Shown one piece after another: positions 23,501 through 35,500 of a stretch of DNA of 64,000 nucleotides (positions within the stretch are counted from its first letter, which is position 1; every line of letters begins with the position of its first letter). This DNA is from Caprimulgus europaeus (lineage: Eukaryota; Chordata; Aves; Caprimulgiformes; Caprimulgidae). The notes beneath the pieces are model-generated. The model saw only the letters and a list, made by a program, of their open reading frames with translations. It did not search any database and was not told the DNA's origin. Made by a program: the position numbers and the translations under genes. The DNA is taken from the NCBI GenBank assembly GCA_907165065.1, contig OU015541.1, positions 9,186,501 to 9,250,500 of the forward strand, written 5' to 3'.

Positions 23501-26500
23501 AATTCCATAGATAAAAGCAAACAAAAAAACTCTAAAACATAAGAGGGTGGGTTTTATAAATATTTTGAAGACAACAAGTGTTTTTCAGAAGTTCTACATA
23601 AACTAGCTAGCAGTTAAGGTATCACAAAACAAAAACTGGAAAAAATTTATCAATCCTATAAGTGTTTAGTCAATTCTTTATTGAACACCTCTTATACTCT
23701 GCAGCTAAGTTGAAACTATATACAGTAGAAGACTCTTGGATAGTTGACAAAGGTATTCTAAAGCATTCCCTAGTATCAATGTTCAAGAACATTAGCCCAG
23801 CCTGAACAAAAAAATAAGAGAATTTTACCAACCAAAAGCAGGAGGCTCATTTATTTAATTTAATCCCACATTCCAGTGCTTAATTTTAATAATAGCTTCA
23901 GAAGCTTCACAGACAAAGAATAAAGGAGTTGTGAGAAAAAGAGATTGTTGCAATGGTGGCCTCTGCACAAGGAAACTTTTATACTAAAACAAAGTAGTAT
24001 CACAAAAAGATTTCATATGTTGTTTCCAAATTTCACATGAAAGCAGGGGAGAATGATTTGAAAGTATATCCTAAAAGGAAGGCAGTACTTCACTGGAAGG
24101 CTGTTTTAACTTATTTTAGTCAGAAAATACTGAACAATTTACAGTATTCTAACAGGACACAAACTACAACATATACAGAAATCTTTAGAAAGACTGCTCT
24201 AAAGGTAAAAAGTGAACATTTTGCTTAGATAGCCTGATCTTACCTTACTGACAGCCAGCAGTTTCTGTGTAAGCTGTGTGATGACAGAAGGGATGTATGG
24301 AATTATGGATTCCTGTAGCAGAGAAAAACTCCTCATGATGGCTGCAAATAAATTGAAAATATTATCTTCTGGAGACAAACATACAATTCTGTCACCCATC
24401 ATATGCCTACATCCTTTAACTTTTACTAGTAAAATGGATCTCAAGGAATTAGGTACAGTAAGAAAGAGCATCTGCTGCAAGAGCAATCAATCTATAATCG
24501 TGACAAAGGATAAAGCAAAGCCTCGTTATCCCCATTCTATAGACAGAGCACAGAAGATTAAGCAACTTTCCAAACACCATCACTTATCCTGAGGAAGTGG
24601 GAAATCTTAGCAGACTATTAGCCATAACTCCTACTGACACTGCTCAGATAGCTGTCCTGACTGCAAAGACTACCACTTGAGGAGTAATTTGTCACAGTAC
24701 TATTATGTTTAATGTTTCTCTTCAGTATTATAAATTTAGCCAAAGATGACTTAATACAGCCTAGTAAATAACTGCAGGCTGCACACACTCCTTTAGCATG
24801 TTTGCATAAATTGGGTTTTTGAAATAAAAATTTCAGTAGCCTGTAACTCTAGGCCTTTACCTCAATTTAACAGTTACTCTCATATTGCAGAACTCGTAGA
24901 ACATTTACCTTTCATAATGTATTCATTTTCAGATGAGCCAGGAAGCGTCAGCGCTTTAAAAAGGTTTGTTAATAGCACTTCCACAAATGGTGCCATTTCT
25001 GCAGCTGTAATGCTGTTAAGTAAAACACAGTTCTTTAATGGTGAAAGATATTCCCAACCTTCAGGCATTTTACAATACAGTAATACTAAGAAATAAAGAG
25101 ATCCTCTACAGAACAGGTATTTCTCATCCTCAATGGACAAAACCTATGTAACAATGAATTTATTTCTGCTTGAACACTTACAGGGTAGTATTATTTGCCC
25201 CTCGCATGGTAAACAGTCTTTCAAGAGCATGGGCTGCATAAGTATGAACCACAATACTTTCTGCTTGAAGGTGATTGATTAAGAGAGGAATAGACACCAA
25301 CAGTTGTTCTTTAGGTACCTACAAAAATATAGCAACAAATTACACATATGTTACATAAAAATACAGATGGTTCAACACTAGAGCATAACCACTCTGAGCT
25401 CATCAGCTGCAAACTGAAAGCTTGGCAGAGGAAGAAATCTTAGAAGGCTCCTCCAGTTGCTAAGTCACACCTTGACAACCAAGAGGTACCTATTTCTGTC
25501 ATTGCCTGTACACCTCCCCAAACATCAGTGTTACATTTGATTGTCAGGAAGTGCATATTTTCATAATGTATATCTCTTTTTCCATTTTAATTTGTCTTAA
25601 TGGCAACTAAAAAAATATCAAGTTTTAAAAAAAAAATCAGGTATTTCATAAGAGATGAATAAAGGTAATCTAAACTTTAGAAATAATGTATTTTCTTACT
25701 GCATCTCACAAATTAGAAAAAGTAAAGGATGAAGTTACTGTACTCTCTTTAACAACTACTGCAATGATACGAGCAATCAAGCATATTTAGACTAACATTC
25801 ACTTGAAAAAGTCTGAGTGTGTCACAGAACTAAGCCTGCTAAGATGTTCAGTGCTCCCACAGCATATGGGTAGCATACAGACTACATGTTAATTGGGTAT
25901 TTATAACAATATCATTTACTTTCAAAACTAAATTCAGCATGAAGTGTTACATATGACTATCAAACACCTGTTGAGTTAACATATGGCCAAGTAAGATAAA
26001 TTAGGCTTGGCAAGTATAAAGTAACAAACTACAATATGTTTTTACCATAAGAGTAAAAGAAAAACTTACTTGGTTTCTAAAAATCATGATGTATTTGATA
26101 CCATCTGCTTTTAGCACAGGGAATTCATTCACTGCAATAGAGAAATATGTGAATTTTGTTGATACTATTAATATGTGATTACTGAACATGTACTATATAT
26201 AAAGGTGACATTAAGTCTTTATTTTTCTCCTCAAAAATAATTCACACAATGTCTTTCTACGTTGCTTAGTTTCTGCTTTTCTGTATGGGCACTGTCAAAC
26301 AGAATATCAGTTTTAGGTACAAATCACACCCCAGTACCACCGAGTGCAAGTGTACATTCCAACTATTTCACAGGAAATTTCCCCTTCTGGCTCTGATTTT
26401 AACAGCCTCCAGTTACATATTCCAAGACAACCCACTACATTCCAAATATCATAAGATAATTGCTGAAGCATAACATAAATTATGTGGCTTAAATCTAGAC

Positions 26501-29500
26501 ATCTATAATCTCAATAGGGGCTGATACAGACTATGACCTAGCCTTCAGTATTTTAACTTCTCAGGGTTTTGTATACCATAGAAGTTTGCCAGAAGGTCTC
26601 AAATACAGCAATCAAATTACATTGATACAACAAGTTTAAGCATGTAGTTGATGGCAACCCTGTGTGTACATGCTCTGATCTTGCAGATAATGTGGTAATC
26701 CACCTTTGTTTAAAAGCTCATTCATTGCTGGCCAAACAAATTTGAATTCCTTCCTGTGCCAGGTGGTAACAGTCTTCTGTCTCAGAGATTATGCTGATAT
26801 GAGTGCCTGAGCCTTAAGAACCAACAATCACTATTAAGGTTGTAGATATACAACAAAAAAAAAATAACATATCAAAATTAACATTAACTTACCACTAGCA
26901 GATTTTAAGTCAGGTTGAATGTGATTCACAAAGAATTCTGTCAGATTAACAAGTTCATTGGCTTGTGTTATTCCATGCTAGAGAAACAAAAAATAAATCA
27001 ATTCCATTTTTAGATGCTAACATTCAGTTAGTTTTCTTACTCATTTTTAGGTACTTTTAATAAAAGGAATCTAAAGCATGCATGCATGTGATGAGATTGT
27101 TGAAACTGCATCTTTAGCAGAGAGCCATCCAATTTCATTTTCTTTGTTTTTAGTGTCTAGGTTTCAGCTGTAGCACTACTGAGGTTCAAAGTTACCAGCA
27201 TGTAACACAGTAATAATCAACCAAAATTTTGGATAGACAATATCAGCACCTTACTAACTTGATACTTTTTTTGTGATAGGATACTTTAAAAAGGCGAAGT
27301 TTAGGACTCCAGTTCTGAATTAGAGCAGCAAATCAGTGACTACTTAGTTTTCTCTCACGAAAAATGCAACTAACTTGTAAAACAGGATTTTCAGATGGAT
27401 ATGTATCAAGCGTTCTAAGTGATGTTATCCCATATTTGCCAGGAAATAGCACAGAAAAAGAAAGATGTACAACTTAGCAGCTTTCTAATTGCTAGAAGCT
27501 TTCCATGGCTTACAAACTCTGTCTCGGAGGTTCTCAACTCAAGCTAATTGTTTCTTTGTATGGCTGCTTCACACATCCTAATACAACCTGCCAAATAGTC
27601 ACACGTGGTTGTTGACTATGTCCCATCTATCTGAAGATCAGATACCACCAAATTACCAACTGTGATAGGTTTATATAATGGACAACTTTAAATCTCATCA
27701 ACATTAAGCTACTAAAAGTACAGTTACTCCCATTCTGAAGCAGCATAAAATGAATTGCAGTCCTCATATCTGAATGCATATGGATTAAAATGAATAGAAT
27801 GTAAAAATACCTTCTGTGTTTGAGCTTTGGATGCCAAAGATGTAACAAGGTAAATAGCTGCATCTTTGTGCTTCCAGTTAACAGTTGGATTCTTTGCATA
27901 TTCTTGCAGCATAGAATTAACATATCCAGAAAAAATCCCTGTCACAGGTCCTTCAAAAAATTTGCACAAGCCTCTGACTAGGTCACAAGCTGCTCTGCGC
28001 CTGGTGTCAATATCTGCATGAGAACCAAAGATTTTTTGGCTATGATAAAGTATAAAGCTTTTCATATTAATAAACACAGTAACAATAAACATAATAATAT
28101 ATTATTAATGCACAGCTTCTCAAGTTGCAGCTACACCTCATATTAATTATTGCAATTCTCCACATGGATGCATAAGAACACATCTAAGTCTTTTACTTAC
28201 TGTCATAATAGGGACTACTTCTACCACAAAAAGAGGAAAGGACACCTATCAATACTGCATGCACATTCACCAGTTGCACTGCCCTCTAAAGAAAGTTTCA
28301 GGGGGAGGCTTTTTACTAAATTGACAATTATGCACCCAAATCTGGTTGGATCAAGTTAAATTTTCTTTGCAGCAGCCCATATGGTGCTGTGTTTTGTACT
28401 GGGGACTAAAACTGTTGATAACACTCCAGTGTTTTGGCTGCTGCTGAAGAGTGCTTGCACTGTGTCAAGGCTTTCTCTTTCTCCTTCTCAGCAAACAGGC
28501 TGGGGGTGGGCAAGAAGTTAGGAAGGCACACAAACTGGATATCTGATCCAAAGTGACCACATGGATACTCATTGCCATATAATGTCATGCTTGCCAGTAA
28601 AAACTGAGGGGAGATGGTTTTTGGGGAGGCAGCCACTGCCCAGTGACAGGCTGGGCATCAGTCTGCTTGTGGGAGATGATGCGTCATGGACTGCTTCTTT
28701 TTTCCTTCTCTTTCCTTCCTCTTTCTTTCACTTAAACTGTCTTTACCTCTATCTATGAGTCTTCCCACTTTCCCTATTCTCTCCCACATCCCATTGCAGC
28801 AGCATGAGGAGCTGCTGGCTCATCACACTGAACCAGTATATTTTTGGGAAACAAAAAAAAAAAAAAAGGGAAAAAAGTCAGCTTCTGTCACAGAAGTGAC
28901 AGAAGGAGAATAAAGCAAGTCAGTTTAAACACAGTAAATTTCTAAAGTTATCTCTGAAGAACACAAATACTTCTTGCCCCAATTCTCTTATAAGCAGAAG
29001 TAACTAAACAAAGAAAAGCTTCACAAACACCTAAAATACAGCCAATCCTGGATAAGAATGATAAATCATTTGCTTGGCAAAAGTTCAAAAACATTTTCCT
29101 CCAATTTTTGTCCTCCACTGCTTGCATACAGTAACTTCTTAAATCTATGATGAAGTGCCATGAATGTAAAAGCATCAGTCAGTAAACTGTTAGTGGCACA
29201 GAACAGCATACACAGCACTGTCATACAGATCTAGATTTGGTTCACTGGCGCTCTGACGTGGCTGGAGACCAGACAGCTACCATCAGAAAATCAAGCAGCT
29301 CTGTTAGCACAGCACTGTGTTTTCAGGACGGTTCCTGTATGGGTATGAGCACAGTGCTGGCGTACAAGGGCTGGCTGGTGTCCAGCTGGCTTGGTCACAG
29401 CCTTGTGTGCAACACCGGTCAGAATTTCAGTTAAACATGATAGACTACTAAATACAGGCACAGTCTCTCCATGGTATTTAAAACTACACATAAGAACTGA

Positions 29501-32500
29501 ATACACAACTGTGGCCACTATTTAGTGTTGACTTACAGGCTATATTTGCTGAAAGGAGAATGTGTGCACTGCAGGAGACATACCAGTCCAATTAAGGAAA
29601 AAAAACTCTACAAAAACATTGTTCAAAACAAAGACACTGTGATGGGCACACTGTGCCTGCAGACTTGATCAAAAACCGGATAAAATCTTTTGCGGGTTGG
29701 GGTGGGGGAGAAGGGAGAAGCTCTCCCAACATTAAAAAACAAATCATAAAAGCTTCAGTAAATTGCTTCAGCTCTTTAGAGCTATATTTAAAGACCAAGT
29801 ATTCTTAGTATAAATCTGTGGATTACCAGATCCTTCCAAATCCCTTCTTATATATTCTTCAGAATTATCTTCAAATGCCTCTTCATCAGCCGCTGAAAAT
29901 ACAAAATACATAAAAGTTTAAATACTAAGGTGGCTGTTTTTTACGGTAAAAAGGTGTATTATTATCAACTTGCTATTTTTTTCCAAGTACTTTTCTATAA
30001 AATTAATAGAAATTAATCAGAAATATCCATCCAGACTGGCCTATTTAGCTTGCTGCTGCCACACAAATTAGTCTTTCCTACTTGTGAGCTGATGTATTCC
30101 TCATTTAAAAAAAAAGAGAAAAAAAAGATAGGACATATTCAACACTTAAGTGTATTTAAAGAGGCTTCCAGAGTCATAGACTTAAGAAAGAGAAGTTTCT
30201 TATCACTGCAATACATCTTCACTGCATTTTAGGTACCAGGATCAATATGAGCCCATCAAAACTTGGAGAAATAAACATTAAAATTTAGCAAGTCTGATAT
30301 TCATGCCTTGAATTATTGACAAGAAGTTTTTGGTGGTACATGACCTAGACTTCCTGTACATTTCAATTTAAGATCCCAGTAAGACAGAAGAATTATGAGA
30401 TATACTCATACAATTCTACACAGCCCATAGGGCAGCAATCTGCTGTAAAAACTTGGTTTGGAACCTAATACTGAAGTACACAAGATGTAATCCTCAATTC
30501 TCAGTCCTGCAAAGCCACATGTCATTATAATTCCAGTTAGAGTTTATCGTGTTTTGGAAAATTTAAGTCTCAAAGTTACCTCTAAATTCCATATTGGGAA
30601 CAATAACTTTTTCACAGATGCTTGTCAATGTATTCTGGTCTTCAAACAGATGCTTGTAATGTGGTCTCTCACAAACTGAGGCCAGAAACTGGATTGCATT
30701 ACTAACCAGCTAGAACACCACAAACAGAACACACACAGTTTTAGCATGACTGAGCAATTTATAATTCATTATTAAACTTGGTAAGATCAGTTTGGTAACA
30801 ACTTACCAAGTCATATTTCACTTCCTGGCCTGTTGTGACTAACAGATTCCAGATTGCTGTGACAAAACGTGGCAGGTAGGGCTGGAATTCTTCATCATAT
30901 TTTTGAGCATATAAAGCAGCATTATCACAAATTTGTGATTTCAAGAGCTCCAGTAATCCAGCTTCCTCTTCATCCTCACATAAAACAAAACTAAGAACTT
31001 AAACATCCAAACTTCAATACTACTTAAATATTAAAAGTATCAACATATTTAAAGGAAATATTTACACTTTTATTTTACCATGTTCTAAATAGGTGTAAGA
31101 AATCCCTCTCACATCTCTACAATTAGTGTAGTGTGCTGATTTGTACTGGAAGTGCACTGCAAGTTATAAACCACACCTATATTTCAAATGAAAGTACTAT
31201 GCACTTTAAATAATTTAGACCTGTAAAAATTTGACATGTAATTAATTTACAACACAAAGGGTTGAAAAAATACACTCAGAAGACATCGTATCTTGCTACT
31301 TTAAATTGGAATAGTTGTAAAAGTAGTTCCTTCCCCTTCCTCATACCAGCACAGATGTTTGTGGAGCCACAAAGCAAAGTGAATTGGGAAATTGAGCTGG
31401 AATAATAAAATAATTTTAAAAACCCAACAACAAACAAACACCACCCCAATTCTGTCTTCCCCCCGCCACCCAATCTGCACCTTTCAGTTTTAATGCACCA
31501 CTTCCTGACTCAGTTTAGCACACAGCTGCATTAATGTCTGTGCTGGGTAATAGCCCACAGACACAAGAGATGAGAAAAGAGCAGCAAGCTGCTTTTAGCA
31601 GCAGTGTGTGAGCCTAAAACAACCGTGAAACTACAGTACAGGGTACACTTCAGATGCCTCCCTAGGTATTGTAAAGAAATTTGCAGAGTTGCTTTGGCTC
31701 CATCACGTGGCAAACTATTGTACTGGAAGACTTAAAATGCAGAAAGCATACACAAAATTTGAGCTTTGATGACTTGGTATCATCTTTCACCTGTGAAGCT
31801 ACTAATTGGACAAAGACAGTAAATGCTAACCTAAAGTACTTAGGGATGTCATGCCTTCTATGTTCAACTGTTTAAAGTTCTCCAAGATACCCATTTTCTA
31901 AAACACAGTGCATGAACCAGCTGAAAGGTACAGAAAACCTGAGCACTGGGACTCTCTAATGATCAGGTTACTTCAGCAGATGTCCTTGAAAGAACCTACT
32001 GGTTGAGTATGTGTAATTTGACTTCTGTGCACAGCTGGGTATACCTGTAACTGAGATACAGCTTCAAGAACTGGACCTCAAATTTCTTAGACAATGTGGC
32101 AACTTCTCTTAAACTCCATTTTCTTATAGTCATTCTATTCCCTTGTTTACTCAAAAAAGAAAACATTGCATTGTTCAAAGTTAGACCCAAGCCCTCAGAC
32201 AGCCCACTCCACTACACAGAGGCAAACCAGGAGATTTATGGCAAATCAGACTTACATCAGTCTGCAAAAGTTTATTATCTAAAGTTAAAAGACTATGAAA
32301 ATTTGTCATCCATGTTTCCATGTTGTCTTCAAAAAACTCGGGAAGATCCTGTGAAGGAAAAGCATAAACTTACATTTTAATTTCCGACTGCATTGCTCAG
32401 ATAACACACCTGCATTGTAAGTAGTAACTATCCACTTTATAATCTACTGAGGGACAACAAACTGTGGAAAACAATCTTCAAAACGAAACACTACCCCTTC

Positions 32501-35500
32501 CTCCTCCCAGATGAAAACTCTCCTGGCAGAGGCTTTGGAAGACAGTATTTCTAAATACACCAGTTGCTTACACCATGTACAGTTTTATAAAGAAAGAACC
32601 TTATTGCCTCTTACTCTCAGAACAAGAGAGCACAAGCCTCCTTTTTAACTCCAGCTTGCTCTTTTGCCCAATATGGAAGAACAGCCCAAGCAATTAAGGC
32701 ATGATCATCACACTTCACAGGCTTAAGTTCATGTTGAGACACTAAATATATGTCACCTCAGCAAAGCAGCTTTTTACAATTTTTGTATAGTGCATTTCTT
32801 TAATAATTTTAGAAATGTAGGTCTGATTTCAAAACAGCAACACCCACACTGCTATCAGAATTACCTGCTACTACAGTGCTACAGAGCTATTAGTTTGAAC
32901 TGATTTTCACCCACATGACTGAGTTCATGTCACTACAGACATATTTATAAAGGAGCACAGTGAGTACAAACTCAGGCATTTGACTTGTCTTTCACAGCTC
33001 ATACTTGGAGAGCAACCCATACAACACCCCCTTGCTATGACAAGAGCCTAGACTCTCCTGAACTTTTGTTTAGACAGGGCCAAGCTAACATGTTAATTAA
33101 CCCCATCCTTACTGTGCCTTTACTCCACCGTTGACGCAGACTGTTTAACTTTTATGATAAAGCATGGCCTTAAAGGCTGCCTCAATAAATCCTATAAATA
33201 AAAGCATAACAGCTTTGTGAAGTGAAAGCAAAACTGTTAGAAGAACAAGGAGATTCACCTGAAAATTTAAACTGTAGAACAGCTTCGCAATTAGAATGAG
33301 AGAAGAAAAGAGAACCTTCAAAGCACTAGCATCATTTGCATGTGTGCTGCAAAGTTCAATAGTTGCCTAGAAAAAAAAGACATAAGATTCAGGCAAGTAT
33401 ATTTAACACATACAAACCACATTGACAAGAGGTATCAAAAAGTGTCATGTAACTTTTTTTTTTTAAAACAGCAAATACAGTTCCTTTTCCACCCCTTATT
33501 GATCCTGTCAGGTCTCACTCATTTACTTCAGTTTGAACCTCATTAACAGTTTCAAAGCAATTATTCTTCAGTTTTCCTTTTGCAGGCATTCACAACAAGC
33601 AATTCAGAATGTTAAACTTGTTTTAGAAATGATTCAACAAGAAATACCTTAAAGAGATTTGTCAAGGGCAAAGCAAAGGCATCAAGGACAAGTTTGATCT
33701 CTGCCCATAATTCATTTGACTTAAATTCATGGCGGTACCTGACAAGTGAAAGAGAAACACATGAAAAATAGGATACAGCCTTCACATTTATTATCAAATT
33801 AACTTGCATGCAATTAATTTTTTGTGCTGACTCTTGAAAGAAATACAATCAAAGAAACAAGAACTAAACAACATAATTAAGTACCATGCAAGGTGTACAA
33901 TCTGAAAACCACTGCAAGCCTTATTAAAAAGTCAAAGTAGAAGCCATAGCCGTAGACTTTGTAAATCTACAAAATTAAAGGCTAATGGTAAAAATTTAGA
34001 GCTGAACAGAACTTTTACAATCAATACACTGACTTCCCCACTTCCAGTACCTTTTAAATAAAGAGTGAGCGGTGCGAAGGACCCCGTTGATGACGTGGAA
34101 ATCTCCACTCTGAAAGCGATTCACCATTTCTGTCAGCAAGTCTGGCCACTTCTGAGGAAAGTCTTCCCGACCAATAATACTAATAGCATCACTCAACTGG
34201 AAAGGAAACATAACCATTACATGATATAATAGCAAGCTCCTCTCTACCAAAAACACAACAGTCATATCAGATGTTGAAAATATATTAGAAAAATTCTTAT
34301 TATTTTTGTCAGCTTCAAAAATCATTGGGTTAAATATCTACTAGTTTTCACCACAAATTAATAAATTTCATTTTTAAATCCAATGTGTGCACACAGTCTC
34401 ACTTTCTGGAATTACTATATTTAACTGCTTCATGCTAAAACTTAGCTATAAGATTATACAGTAGTTGCCTTAAAAAAAAAAAAGTAGGCAAAAATAGCTG
34501 TGACAATATACTCCAAATTACTTGGATTAAGATGACCTCAGTGGCAAGGGAACTGAGCTCCACCAATAACCAGAGCCTCTAGGCAGACTTCAAGTATACC
34601 AACAGTCTCAGGGACACAACCAGGAACTGACATATTACCTGCTTTTGAATTTGTTCGGGGCTGCTAAGCATCAAGGGCACTATGTTGGCTTTAATGGCTA
34701 TCCTGTCTGATTCACATATTTTGTTAGGCTCATCTTCAACCTAAAATTAAAACAATAATTAAGTTGTGGGCATATCAGTATAGTCAAGGCAACAAGCGAG
34801 TATCAGCACTTCAGAAATCAATTGCTTATACTGATTTGTGTAACTATTACATTGTTAAAGAAACTAAGAAAATCTGTTGAAGATATTGCCTACAATGAAT
34901 CTATAACAGTAGTACCTGAAAAAAGCTGAAAGAAATTACATCTTTCTGTAAAACCTTGAACTCATTTTCTCCTTCTCCAGTGGCGACTTTTCAAATCAGC
35001 AATTCAGCCATAATAAGGGTGGATGCACGTGCCAATAACATAATTAAGTTTAACCAATAGTCTTCTCTTCCACCACATCAAACCACATCTCTGTCCTCGC
35101 TTCTGCCAACCTCAAAGAATTATTTTGTGCAAGCTGCCTCAAGCCATAATTTCTAGAAACCAGACATGAAGATGAGTGCAGGTTACACCATCAAAACCAT
35201 AACATTGACTTTAAGAGTTACCTAATCAGTTCAAAGTCCAGTCAGTCAATAAAATGAAATGGTAGTAAATGACAAAATTTCTACTAAAGAAATAAAATAA
35301 TAAGGAGGCCTGTCACCACCAAGTGACAGCAGCGAGTCACACTACCTGTGATGACAGCATTGGAGTACAGAAATCTAGAAATTATCCAGCAATTAAAAGA
35401 GGCAAGCACCTCCAGAGAGTAGTTTAATTAACTTAGATGCTTAAACCAGATGGCACTACTACCCTCCTCCTTACATCCCTTCCACCATCTGCCAAAAAGT

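Noticed and set aside
30580-30709. Suspected 2-bp deletion in a CSE1L exon
   Set aside because: It was a reading slip; the exon is 130 nt and encodes the expected CEKVIVPNMEFR without a frameshift.
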